NCBI GenBank assembly: GCA_016869555.1
Contig: VGDY01000020.1
Coordinates: 1-33,035, forward strand
Origin: Alphaproteobacteria bacterium
GTDB lineage: Bacteria > Pseudomonadota > Alphaproteobacteria > Rhizobiales > Beijerinckiaceae
Reading direction: 5' to 3'
DNA: 33,035 nucleotides
The first letter of the stretch is position 1; each line of letters opens with the position of its first letter. The notes beneath the pieces are model-generated. The model was not told where the DNA came from and searched no databases. It saw nothing but the letters and a program-made list of their open reading frames with translations. This document shows positions 8,199 to 15,964 of the stretch, piece after piece. A program made the position numbers and the translations under genes.

Positions 8199-8930
8199 AT
8201 GACGCGCGACATTAGCCGCAGACGGACCGCAAAGCTCGACGCCCTCGCGCCGATCCTCGTCATCGTCGGCATGAAGCGCGAGGCGGGTTGCGCCGCGGGC
8301 GAAGGCGTCACGACGCTGTGCAGCGGCGCGGATGTGGCGCGTCTTCGGCGGCAGCTCGACGCGCTTGAGGGAACGGACTTCTCCGCCGTCGTCAGCTTCG
8401 GACTGGCCGGCGGCCTCGATCATGCGCTGCGGCCGGGCCATGTCGTGGTTGCGGACGCCGTCGTCTCGGGAGAGTCGCGTCGCGACACCCATTCACGGCT
8501 CTCGTCGGCGCTGATGAAAGGCGCTGGCGCCGCAGGCTGCAGCGTCTCGCAAGGCGCCATCATCGGCGTCGACGAACCAGCCATGCACCCAGCCGCCAAG
8601 GCGGCGCTGCGCGAAAGCGCGCAAGCGGTCGCCGTCGACATGGAATCGCATCTCGCTGAAGAATTCGCGCGGCGGCGCAATGTCCCTTTCGTCGCGATTC
8701 GCGCGATCAGCGATCCCGCGGCGCGGGCGCTGCCGCCGCTGGTCGCCAGGGCGCTGACGCCCGAAGGCGACATACATACGTGGGGAGTCGCGCGCGAACT
8801 CATCCGCAGGCCGGGTCAGCTCGGCGGAATGATCCGCGCCGGCCTCGACTCGCGCGCCGCCTTCGGTTCGCTAGGCCGCTGTGGACCGCTGCTGGGCCCG
8901 TTGCTGCGCCTCATGCTCGCGGAGCTCTGA
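8199..8930 (+). CDS. hpnG: Hopanoid-associated phosphorylase HpnG
   Basis: Nucleoside phosphorylase-family protein of 243 residues that removes adenine from adenosylhopane, leading to ribosylhopane. It contains VSFGLAGGLDHALRPGHVVVAD (about residues 66-87), the phosphorylase turn seen in MTA/SAH nucleosidases, and VDMESHLAEEFARRRNVPFVAIRAISDPA (about 146-174), the usual substrate-ribose and base region. GGAGGA precedes the ATG at good spacing. It follows shc in the same direction. Its last 60 bp overlap the 3' end of the convergent hpnH. Confidence 0.92.
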   Translation: MTRDISRRRTAKLDALAPILVIVGMKREAGCAAGEGVTTLCSGADVARLRRQLDALEGTDFSAVVSFGLAGGLDHALRPGHVVVADAVVSGESRRDTHSRLSSALMKGAGAAGCSVSQGAIIGVDEPAMHPAAKAALRESAQAVAVDMESHLAEEFARRRNVPFVAIRAISDPAARALPPLVARALTPEGDIHTWGVARELIRRPGQLGGMIRAGLDSRAAFGSLGRCGPLLGPLLRLMLAEL

Positions 8931-10022
8931 AAGCTTGGCGACATTCTCGTCGAAGACATATTCGGCCGGGCGCTGGTTATCGAGCGAAATGTCCGGCGCC
9001 ATCGGGTCTTCGGTACGTACGCCAAAGAGCGCGACGGCGGCCGCCCGCCAGGGGCGGCGGACCGAATCGGCGACGGCGGTGGCTTCGAAACCGCAATGCA
9101 CCATGCAGTCGGCGCATTTCTCGTAATTGCCGACGCCATAGGCGTCCCAATTGGTCTCCTCCATCAGCTGCTTGAAGGTCGGCACATAGCCTTCGCCGAG
9201 GAGATAGCAGGGACGCTGCCAGCCGAATACGGTGCGCAGCGGCATCCCCCAGGGCGTGCAGCGGTAGCTGACATTGCCGGCGAGAAAATTGAGAAACAGC
9301 CCCGACTGGGTGAAGTCCCAGGCCTTGCCGCCCTTGCCGCGGCGCAGAATGGCGCGGAACAGCTCCTTGGTGCGCGTGCGGTTCAGGAAATGCGTCTGAT
9401 CCGGCGCGCGCTCATAGGCGTAGCCGGGCGAAACCGTCATGCCGTCGACGCCGAGCGCCGTCGTGGCGTCCAGAAACTTGGCGACGCGCTCCGGGTCGGC
9501 GTCGGAGAAGAAGGTGCTGTTGGTGGTGACGCGGAAGCCCTTCGACTTGGCGAGCCTGATCGCCTCGACGGCGCGATCATAGACGCCGTCCTGGCAGACG
9601 GCGCGATCGTGCATTTCCTTGTCGCCGTCGAGATGAATTGACCAGGTGAAATAGGGGCTCGGCTTGAAGAGGTCGATCTTCTTGGCGAGCAACAGCGCAT
9701 TGGTGCAAACGATCGCGAATTTCTTGCGCGCGGTGATCCCTTCGACGATCTGCGGCAGGTCCTTGTGCAGCAGCGGCTCGCCGCCGGCGACCACCACCAC
9801 CGGCGCGCCGCATTCATCGACCGAGCGCAGCGCGTCCTCGACCGACAGCCGCTTGTTGAGAATATGGTCGGGATAGTCGATCTTGCCGCAACCGGCGCAG
9901 GCCAGATTGCAGCGGAAGAGCGGCTCCATCATCAGCACGAGCGGATAGCGCTTGACGCCCATCAGCTGCTGTTTGACAAGATATGCGCCGATTTTCGCGA
10001 CGTAGCGGAACGGAATGGCCAC
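8871..10022 (-). CDS. hpnH: Adenosylhopane synthase HpnH (radical SAM)
   Basis: Radical SAM enzyme that adds a 5'-deoxyadenosyl group to diploptene, the first committed step to extended hopanoids. With the GTG start at 10022 the protein is 383 residues, near the family norm. Cluster cysteines are C38, C42 and C45 in FRCNLACAGCGK (CX3CX2C). VVVVAGGEPLLHKDLP carries the SAM-binding GGEP, and a C-terminal Cys-rich part (KCADCMVHCGFEA) follows. The start is chosen because AAGGGG lies six bases before this GTG and MAIPFRYVAKIGAYL is the family N terminus; the frame stays open to 10118. It points toward hpnG, and the two coding ends overlap by 60 bp. Confidence 0.94.
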   Translation of the reverse strand: MAIPFRYVAKIGAYLVKQQLMGVKRYPLVLMMEPLFRCNLACAGCGKIDYPDHILNKRLSVEDALRSVDECGAPVVVVAGGEPLLHKDLPQIVEGITARKKFAIVCTNALLLAKKIDLFKPSPYFTWSIHLDGDKEMHDRAVCQDGVYDRAVEAIRLAKSKGFRVTTNSTFFSDADPERVAKFLDATTALGVDGMTVSPGYAYERAPDQTHFLNRTRTKELFRAILRRGKGGKAWDFTQSGLFLNFLAGNVSYRCTPWGMPLRTVFGWQRPCYLLGEGYVPTFKQLMEETNWDAYGVGNYEKCADCMVHCGFEATAVADSVRRPWRAAAVALFGVRTEDPMAPDISLDNQRPAEYVFDENVAKLSELREHEAQQRAQQRSTAA

Positions 10023-10040
10023 GGCTGACCCCTTGGAATT

Positions 10041-10063
10041 CTGGCGGGTTAAAGGCCCGCCAG
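10041..10063 (-). promoter_or_regulatory. Perfect hairpin in the hpnH leader
   Basis: CTGGCGGG (10041-10048) and CCCGCCAG (10056-10063) form an 8-bp perfect stem with a 7-base loop. It lies directly upstream of the hpnH ribosome site (10029-10034), in the probable 5' untranslated region. It could shape translation or be a processed or terminated RNA end; nothing here decides between these. Confidence 0.5.
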
Positions 10064-10408
10064 CGCGAGTCGCGGCCGAACGGCCCAGCCGCAGACAGTC
10101 AAACTCGGGCTCTAGCACGAATCATCGAGCGAGGGAAAGCGCGTCGCTACGGCTTTGCGGCGGGGTAGTGGGTCGGATTGAATTTTCATCGCTATTTTTG
10201 AGAGCCGCGCTTCCCCGACTTTGGCGTAGCCTCTCCCCTAATCTCGACAATTTGCTCTTAAGTCATGGCTGTTCGGAAGAGCCAGCTGCCATGGCTGGCG
10301 TCATGCTGCCGCAATCCTCCGGCTCTTCGCCCCTGAGAATACACATCGCCACCGGGGCGCGGGAGATGGCGTTGGCGGGGCGCTTCCCGCCTTTAGGGCC
10401 AGCGGGCA
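10064..10408. other. Intergenic stretch, no gene supported
   Basis: About 345 bp between hpnH and the small membrane protein gene. Open frames here overlap hpnH or have no ribosome site and no recognisable protein features. The part nearest hpnH should contain its promoter; a TTGACT on the minus strand at 10097-10102 is a possible -35, without a convincing -10. No clear terminator was seen. Confidence 0.5.
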
Positions 10409-10645
10409 TTACGAGGATGCGATTAGTTTGTAGAGAGCGTAAACGGCAACAATCATTCCAAATGCCGCAAATGCTATTCCTGGGGCCACACTTTCCAAAC
10501 CAACGCTACCAACCGCAGACTGAGCCCCAAAATTAAACGCTCCAGTAGCTCCGGCCAAAAACAATTTGTAGCCGAGGTAGATACTTAGCAAGGAAACGGA
10601 AAATGCCCCAGCAGCCGTAACGATGGTTATCCAAACTGGGCTCAT
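10409..10645 (-). CDS. Small two-helix membrane protein
   Basis: No family recognised. The 78-residue product has two hydrophobic segments, VWITIVTAAGAFSVSLLSIY (residues 4-23) and a stretch around 53-74 ending AAFGMIVAVYALYKLI, separated by a Gly/Ala-rich loop. The start at 10645 is set by AAAGGAG seven bases upstream, which is stronger than anything near the upstream in-frame ATG codons. The stretch is visibly AT-richer than its neighbours, so it may be acquired. It sits beside hicAB and could belong to an inserted segment, but no link is shown. Confidence 0.65.
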   Translation of the reverse strand: MSPVWITIVTAAGAFSVSLLSIYLGYKLFLAGATGAFNFGAQSAVGSVGLESVAPGIAFAAFGMIVAVYALYKLIASS

Positions 10646-10813
10646 ATCCTTCTCCTTTGTGCTAACTAAGTTCATAGGGAACAACAACGAATTTGTATTC
10701 GTCAAGGGGCTTAGATTTCAAACTTAGACTCTACCTGCGGGCGGTCTCAGTTGCTCTTAACAATCCGATACCCACGCGAACTGACAAGACGCGCTTTACC
10801 TCCCGGCGCAGCA

Positions 10814-10854
10814 CAACACTTTTGTTGACCCGGTCAAACGCAACAGATATGTTG
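10814..10854 (+). promoter_or_regulatory. hicAB promoter with two CAACA-N4-TGTTG operators
   Basis: Two identical-arm palindromes, CAACA-N4-TGTTG, occupy 10814-10827 and 10841-10854 with centres 27 bp apart. TTGACC (10825-10830) and TATGTT (10848-10853) with a 17-bp gap make a plausible promoter, so one operator overlaps the -35 and the other the -10. The predicted transcription start falls on or next to the hicA ATG at 10860. HicB antitoxins repress their own operon, which fits this arrangement. Confidence 0.7.
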
Positions 10855-10859
10855 CGCGC

Positions 10860-11048
10860 ATGAACAGCCGGCAGGCCAGGCGGTATCTCGCCAAGAAGGG
10901 CGCGACGTTCTCTTCCGGCAAGGGCGGACATCTTCACGTCACGCTCAACGGCAAGCGCTCGGTTCTGCCGCAGCATGGCGGATCGAAAGAGATTCCCAAG
11001 GGGCTCTGGCTTTCGATCCTCAAACAGCTCGGCATAGAGGACAAATGA
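10860..11048 (+). CDS. hicA: HicA-family mRNA interferase toxin
   Basis: A 62-residue protein with the double-stranded RNA-binding-like HicA fold. NSRQARRYLAKKGATFSSGKGGHLHVTL carries the conserved catalytic His region (GGHLHV, near residues 22-27), and the end PKGLWLSILKQLGI is the family C terminus. HicA cleaves mRNA and is neutralised by HicB. The ATG has no ribosome site, and the predicted transcription start is at the ATG, so the mRNA may be leaderless. The stop overlaps the hicB start in an ATGA. Confidence 0.88.
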   Translation: MNSRQARRYLAKKGATFSSGKGGHLHVTLNGKRSVLPQHGGSKEIPKGLWLSILKQLGIEDK

Positions 11049-11467
11049 TCATGCGCTACGCCGTCACGCTCACCAAGGACGGAGACGCAATTTCCGTCCG
11101 CGTTCCCGATATTCCGGAAGCCCTCACCTATGGCCAGGATCGCGACGACGCGCTGGCGCGCGCGGCCGACGCGATCGAGACCGCGATCATGGGATATATG
11201 GCCGCGCGCGAAGACATTCCGGCGCCGAAAGCGAAGGGTCGGGCCTATGTCGCGCTGCCCGCTCTTTCGGCGGCGAAGATCGAACTCTATTCGGCGATGC
11301 GCGCCGGCGGCGTCGGCAAGGCGGCGCTCGCCAGAAGGCTCGGCGTCGCCCTGCCGCAAGTCGACCGGCTGCTCGATCTTCGCCACGCCTCGCGACTCGA
11401 CGCGATCGAGCGCGCCTTCGCGGCGCTAGGCAAGAGCATCAGCATCGCGGTCAGCGACGCCGCTTAA
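11045..11467 (+). CDS. hicB: HicB-family antitoxin with C-terminal HTH
   Basis: A 140-residue antitoxin. Residues 1-60 form the degraded RNase H-like HicB domain (RYAVTLTKDGDAISVRVPDIPEALTYG, then DALARAADAIETAIMGYMAAREDIPAP). The C terminus (about 85-137) has a helix-turn-helix, VGKAALARRLGVALPQVDRLL. It should bind HicA and also the two operators before hicA. Translation starts within the hicA stop (ATGA); another in-frame ATG two codons later is possible. Confidence 0.88.
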   Translation: MIMRYAVTLTKDGDAISVRVPDIPEALTYGQDRDDALARAADAIETAIMGYMAAREDIPAPKAKGRAYVALPALSAAKIELYSAMRAGGVGKAALARRLGVALPQVDRLLDLRHASRLDAIERAFAALGKSISIAVSDAA

Positions 11468-11587
11468 GGCCGGGCGACTTCGCTTTCGCGGCGCAGCAAC
11501 GACCGCGCCGCCCTTGCGCCGGAGCGCAAATCCGTCTCAATTCGCCTGCAGCTTCGGCAATGGATATTTCTTAAAAAGGGAGCGGAC

Positions 11588-11632
11588 ATGCGCGGCCGGC
11601 CGGGTTCAGCGTCAAGAGCGTCGGCGCGATGA
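11588..11632 (+). CDS. Possible 14-residue leader peptide coupled to the next gene
   Basis: A short frame with AAAGGGAG (11576-11582) five bases before its ATG. It encodes 14 residues rich in Arg, Ser, Ala and Gly and stops with the TGA of an ATGA that contains the start of the 734-residue gene. The downstream ATG itself has no ribosome site, so the short frame may deliver ribosomes to it by coupling. Expression is not shown; it is an inference from spacing. Confidence 0.4.
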   Translation: MRGRPGSASRASAR

Positions 11633-13833
11633 CAGCCTCCCAGCAGCAGGCCCGCGCGCCCGATTCGGCGCCGCCCCGACGCGGCTTCGGTCTTTTCGAC
11701 GCGCTCGCGTCGCCGCTCGTGCGCTTGTGGCGGGGCGATCTCAACCTCGGCCGAATCGGCATGGCCGCCGCCCTGCCGGTCCTCGCCTGGGTCTTCTACA
11801 CGACCTCCTCCGGCATGATCGACATCATGCAGAAGGAGCCCGGCGACATGATCGGGATCGCCGGCACGCTGATCGCGACGACCGCCGTCCTCACCATGCT
11901 CGCGGCGACGTCCTGGTCGCTCGGCGTCGATCTCGCCGCGCTCATCGCGCGGCGGCGGATGGCGCGCGAACGGGTGATCATCAAGACCGCCGTGACCGCT
12001 CTGGTCTTCATCTTCGTCTTCTCGATCTCCGTCTTTTTTTCCTTCACCTTTTACTACAACAATATTTTCAAGCTCTCTTCCCGCAAGATCGTCGCCGAAC
12101 TGCAGCCGATGGAGTTCGCGACCGAATTGATTCTGCCGGCGACAAAGGAAATCGCCGCCGCCTACGACGCCGCCTCGTCGCGCATCGCCGAGACCCCAAG
12201 CTACAAGACTTATCTCTCATCGATCGACGGTCTCATCGACACCGCGCGTCAGGCGGGGCCGGCGCTGCGCGAGGCCATTCGCAAACGTCAGGAGGCGCAG
12301 CTGGCGGTGATCGCGCAGGCCGCGAGCCAGGCCGCGGCGGAGTTGGAAAGCGCCCAGGCGGCGATGCGTCAGCTTGAGGACGCACGGCGCGAGATCGAGG
12401 CGCTCGAGCGTAGCATCGCCGCACTCGCCGCCGTGGTTAAGGCGAAACAGGATGAGATGGCGTCCGCGGCCGCCGCCGTGCGCCAGGAAGAACAGCTCGC
12501 CATCGACGCCGAGCACGGACTCGACGGCCTGGGCGCGTCCTGCGGCCCGAACTGCCGCGCGCATCGCGACAAGGCGGCCGAAGCCATGAAACGCGTCACC
12601 GCGCTGCGGCAAACGCTCGCCGGCCCGGCGAACGAACGCGCCAACGCCGTGAAACGGCGTGACGCGCTCACCGCCCAGACGATCACGCTGAAACAGAAAG
12701 CCGAGGCCGCCAGCGCCGCATCGGCGCGGCCGACGCCAAAGAGCGAAGCCACGCTCGATCTCGACGCGACCGTGCGCGATCTCGCCGCGCTGCGCGACCA
12801 ACTGCGGATGGATCCGCGGTGGCGCACGGTGCGCGAAGCGAAGCCCCTGTGCGAACCGATTTTCGCGGCGGCGCGGCAGTCGAACGCCCTGCCGGCAAGC
12901 GTGCCGCACGACTTCACCTGCGAGCCGCAGGGCGAGGCGCGCGATCTGCTCTCCGCGCGCGATGAATCGCTCGCCGCGCGCGCCGCCTTCGACCAAAAAT
13001 GCGGGCTCGAAACCGGGCTGCGGGACGAACTTTCGGCGATCGTCGCCAAAATCCGCGCGGCGCCGGCGTCGGACAAGGCAGCCGCCGCCAACGGCTTCAA
13101 CGACGCGAAAACGCTCATCGACGCCTGCGTCGTCTCCGGCAAGGCGGCCGGTCTCTCCGATGACGAAGTGCGCGAGCTGTTGAAGAAAAGCGACGCCTAT
13201 CTGCGCACGCATAGTTCCGAGCGCAACAAATTCGAACTGGCGCGCGAAGCCTTCTGGAGCTTCACGCCAGACTCGACCATGGCGATCTGCGTCGCCATGG
13301 CGCAGGACGCCTTTCTGTTTATCATGAAATTCCTGTCGGAAATTTTTAAACGCAGCTATGACGCGCGCGAGCGGCGCCAGTTCGCCGCGCCGCTCGATCT
13401 TTCCGACGACGAGGACCAGCCCACCGACGTGCGCGCGATGAAGGCGATCCTGCGCGCGGCGCGTCCGGTGCATGGCGACATGAGCGAAATCGCGCCCGAG
13501 GCGGAAGCAATTTCGGCGCTGCCGCCCAATGTGCATGACAATGTCGTCGCCATCCTCAATCGACTCGTGCGCGACGAAATCGCTCATGTCGACCGCAAGG
13601 GCGCCTATCTCGTCGACAATGTCACGATCGCGCAGATCGAAGCGCGGCTCTTCTCGGCGCTGAAGCCTCGCGCCGCCCGCGCCTTGCAGCGCGCCGCCGA
13701 CGGCGCAGCCAATGGTCCGCGCGCCTATTACTCGGACGCCGGCGCCGCCAATCTTCCGCGCCGTCGCTGCGGCGCGCTCGAGCGCTATCTGATCGCCGAG
13801 ACGGGGCCGATGGACAGGCGTCCGTCAGCGTAG
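11629..13833 (+). CDS. Large membrane coiled-coil protein, unknown
   Basis: Not recognised as a named family. The 734-residue protein has three hydrophobic helices at about residues 43-60, 75-96 and 117-142. A long Ala/Glu/Gln/Arg-rich region at about 160-545 follows, with strong coiled-coil character around 210-290 and again near 370-400, and a CGPNC pair near 305. A fourth hydrophobic helix lies at about 545-570 (STMAICVAMAQDAFLFIMKFL). The C-terminal 160 residues are soluble, and about 600-680 could be a small winged-helix-like domain. This predicts a membrane anchor with a large coiled-coil part on one side and a soluble tail on the other. It ends two bases from the convergent GAP1-like gene. 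Confidence 0.75.
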   Translation: MTASQQQARAPDSAPPRRGFGLFDALASPLVRLWRGDLNLGRIGMAAALPVLAWVFYTTSSGMIDIMQKEPGDMIGIAGTLIATTAVLTMLAATSWSLGVDLAALIARRRMARERVIIKTAVTALVFIFVFSISVFFSFTFYYNNIFKLSSRKIVAELQPMEFATELILPATKEIAAAYDAASSRIAETPSYKTYLSSIDGLIDTARQAGPALREAIRKRQEAQLAVIAQAASQAAAELESAQAAMRQLEDARREIEALERSIAALAAVVKAKQDEMASAAAAVRQEEQLAIDAEHGLDGLGASCGPNCRAHRDKAAEAMKRVTALRQTLAGPANERANAVKRRDALTAQTITLKQKAEAASAASARPTPKSEATLDLDATVRDLAALRDQLRMDPRWRTVREAKPLCEPIFAAARQSNALPASVPHDFTCEPQGEARDLLSARDESLAARAAFDQKCGLETGLRDELSAIVAKIRAAPASDKAAAANGFNDAKTLIDACVVSGKAAGLSDDEVRELLKKSDAYLRTHSSERNKFELAREAFWSFTPDSTMAICVAMAQDAFLFIMKFLSEIFKRSYDARERRQFAAPLDLSDDEDQPTDVRAMKAILRAARPVHGDMSEIAPEAEAISALPPNVHDNVVAILNRLVRDEIAHVDRKGAYLVDNVTIAQIEARLFSALKPRAARALQRAADGAANGPRAYYSDAGAANLPRRRCGALERYLIAETGPMDRRPSA

Positions 13834-13835
13834 CA

Positions 13836-14654
13836 TCAAGCGGCGACCGAGGTCCGAGCCGCCGCCCGCAGCGACGGCAGATAGCGCAGGCAAAGGCCCT
13901 GCGACTCATGACGCAAGCCGGAAACGACGCAGATCTCGCGCCAGCGCGGATAGCTCGCCGGCAGGAATTGCAGCGCGAGACCGACGGCCCTGAGAAACGC
14001 CGCTTCGCTTGCGAAATCGTCGGCGCCGTAGGTCAGCGTCGCGTCTTCGCCGGTTTCGGCGCCGCGCGCCAGAAATTCCAAGGTCGGGGCCGCCCAGTGC
14101 GACTTGTCGAGCGCGTCCTCGAGCGCGCCCCAGACGTCCTGCGGATCAAGCATGCGCACGACATAGCGCGCCGGCGCGGCGCTGAAGCGCACGCACTCGG
14201 CTTCGCTCGCCAAGTCTGGAAGCGCCTCAAGCTCGGAGCCCGCCATGGCGAGCAGCGCCGCCGGATGTCGCCGCCAATCGGAAGCGGCCACGCTCCACAC
14301 GGCGCTCTGCTGATAGAGGCGCCCGTGGCCATCTTCTCCGTCCTCAGGGCGAAACCGGGCGCGCAAAAAGATCGCGCGGCGCGAATCCGGCTCGGGCGAA
14401 ACGCGCGCGAGAAAGGCGCCGCGGCGGCGCGCGCCGGGATCGACCAGATCGGGTTCGAATCGGCGCAGCGCCATGAGCCGCGGCGGCGAGAGCAGCCGGT
14501 CGTCGGACGCCTGTAAATTGTGGCTGCGCAGAGTCACGCCATAGCCTGCCGCCGCCGGAACGCTCAACGTCGCGCCAGAAGCGAGCTTTCCATAGTGCAG
14601 CCGTTCAAGAGAGACTTCGGCCGTCTGATCGGCTTGCGGGACCGCCGGATGCAT
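13836..14654 (-). CDS. GAP1-like (GTPase-associated protein 1 N-terminal) protein
   Basis: A 272-residue soluble protein. LERLHYGKLASGATLSVPAA near residues 16-35, and a later DGHGRLYQQSAVWSV, resemble the start and core of the GTPase-associated protein 1 N-terminal domains, which Pfam describes from predicted bacterial NTP-dependent conflict systems. I judge this by motif memory only; the similarity is modest. AAAGGA precedes the ATG by six bases. A P-loop GTPase of the kind that partners such proteins lies 1.3 kb away, and a membrane coiled-coil gene converges on it, so a shared role is plausible. The function of the family is not established by experiment as far as I know. Confidence 0.5.
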   Translation of the reverse strand: MHPAVPQADQTAEVSLERLHYGKLASGATLSVPAAAGYGVTLRSHNLQASDDRLLSPPRLMALRRFEPDLVDPGARRRGAFLARVSPEPDSRRAIFLRARFRPEDGEDGHGRLYQQSAVWSVAASDWRRHPAALLAMAGSELEALPDLASEAECVRFSAAPARYVVRMLDPQDVWGALEDALDKSHWAAPTLEFLARGAETGEDATLTYGADDFASEAAFLRAVGLALQFLPASYPRWREICVVSGLRHESQGLCLRYLPSLRAAARTSVAA

Positions 14655-14751
14655 CGCCCGTCCTTTCGCGCGGAAAGTGAACGCGTCAGCCTAGCCGCAT
14701 ATCCTTAACCAGGGATTGACGCGCAGACGATTGGTTCAGCGGCGAGCATTG

Positions 14752-14779
14752 TTGACGTCTAGACGTCTTTCGATAAGAT
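14752..14779 (+). promoter_or_regulatory. Promoter with perfect palindrome before the methyltransferase gene
   Basis: TTGACG (14752-14757) and TAAGAT (14774-14779), 16 bases apart, form a plausible promoter. GACGTCTAGACGTC at 14754-14767 is a perfect 14-bp palindrome overlapping the -35 and spacer, as expected for a repressor site. The gap is shared with the divergent GAP1-like gene, so one site could control both. Confidence 0.55.
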
Positions 14780-14806
14780 CGCCGCCATCACCGGGAGACG
14801 GCGAAG

Positions 14807-15916
14807 ATGCATGACCGCGGAGCAATCAGAGACGCCGTCATCGACTGTCTGCGCGATATGGGCCGCGACGCGCCAATCGACGAAATCGTCGGAGCGGTAA
14901 CCGCGCGGCATGGCGCTGTCCCGCATTCTTCCGTGCGGTCCTACCTCAACCTCAATACGCCGGCGCTTTTTGAACGAACAGGTCGCGGCCGTTACCGGCT
15001 GCGCGGCGTCGCCGCCGTCGAATGCGCACCAATCGAATCGAGCGCGCAAATCGATCGCGCGACGCTCTACCACGCCGACGCATTCGGCTGGCTCGCCGCG
15101 CAGCCGCCAAAATCCATTCACGCCGTCGTGACCGATCCGCCTTACGGGATCGTGGAATATAGCGCCAAGGAGAAGGCGAAACTTCGCGAAGGAAGGGGCG
15201 GCGTCTGGCGAATCCCGCCTTCCTTCGACGGACACAAACGCGCGCCGCTCCCAAGATTTACCGTTCTATCCAGCGACGATCACAAGGCGCTCGCCTCGTT
15301 CTTTCGTCGTCTCGGAACGCTCCTCCTTCGCACATGCGTTCCGGGTGCGAATATCATTGTGGCGTCCAATCCGCTGCTCTCGCATATCGTCGCAAGCGCC
15401 ATGAGCGAGACTGGGCTCGAGCTGCGGGGCTACATCGCCCGCCAGGTGATGACGATGCGCGGCGGCGACCGCCCCAAGAACGCCCACCAGGAATTTGCCG
15501 GGGTGAGCGTCATGCCGAGATCGCAATGGGAGCCGTGGGTGGTCCTGCGCACGCCTCTGGACGGCCGCGTCCAGGACAATCTGCGCCATTATGGCGTCGG
15601 CGGCTTCCGCCGGCTCTCAGCGGACAAGCCATTTGGCGACATGATCCGTTCCCATCCGACGCCAGCGAAAGAGAAGAAAATCGCGCCGCATCCGAGCCTG
15701 AAGCCGCAGGCTTTCATGCGTTCGATCGTGCGCGCGTCTCTGCCGCTCGAGACCGGGATCATTTGCGATCCCTTCGCGGGCGCCGGCGCGACGCTCGCCG
15801 CTGCGAACGCCGTCGGCTATGCGTCCGTCGGCGTGGAGATCGATCGCGACTATTACAATCTTGCGCTTGCAAGCGTGCCGCGTCTCACCGCGCTCAAGGT
15901 TGAACAGGAGAGATAG
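14807..15916 (+). CDS. DNA methyltransferase (N6-adenine/N4-cytosine type) with N-terminal winged helix
   Basis: A 369-residue modification methyltransferase. The catalytic motif DPPYG is at residues 110-114 and the SAM-binding motif DPFAGAGAT at 321-329. The order, with DPPY before FxGxG, is that of beta-class amino-methyltransferases. Residues 1-65 look like a small winged-helix domain of the HARE-HTH kind (RDAVIDCLRDMGRDAPIDEIVGA..., then SSVRSYLN and RGRYRLRG). The target site cannot be read from sequence. No restriction nuclease gene is adjacent, so it is either a solitary methylase or tied to its neighbours, the GAP1-like and GTPase genes, which flank it on the opposite strand. Confidence 0.85.
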   Translation: MHDRGAIRDAVIDCLRDMGRDAPIDEIVGAVTARHGAVPHSSVRSYLNLNTPALFERTGRGRYRLRGVAAVECAPIESSAQIDRATLYHADAFGWLAAQPPKSIHAVVTDPPYGIVEYSAKEKAKLREGRGGVWRIPPSFDGHKRAPLPRFTVLSSDDHKALASFFRRLGTLLLRTCVPGANIIVASNPLLSHIVASAMSETGLELRGYIARQVMTMRGGDRPKNAHQEFAGVSVMPRSQWEPWVVLRTPLDGRVQDNLRHYGVGGFRRLSADKPFGDMIRSHPTPAKEKKIAPHPSLKPQAFMRSIVRASLPLETGIICDPFAGAGATLAAANAVGYASVGVEIDRDYYNLALASVPRLTALKVEQER

Positions 15917-15928
15917 AGACGTCTCCTG
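15905..15928 (+). terminator. Stem-loop over the methyltransferase stop codon
   Basis: CAGGAGA (15905-15911) pairs with TCTCCTG (15922-15928). The interior also holds the palindrome GAGACGTCTC (15916-15925), so two folds compete. It spans the stop codon and has no T run, so termination is possible but weakly supported. Confidence 0.35.
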
Positions 15929-15964
15929 CTCCGGCCAGAATGAATCGGCTTTTTCAATGCCCGT

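Noticed and set aside
10015-10536. 173-codon plus frame over the hpnH start and the small membrane protein gene
   Set aside because: No ribosome site, and it overlaps two better supported minus-strand genes; the translated sequence has no domain look.
12217-13587. 456-codon frame antisense to the membrane coiled-coil gene
   Set aside because: Arg-rich, no motifs; it mirrors the codon periodicity of the real plus-strand gene.
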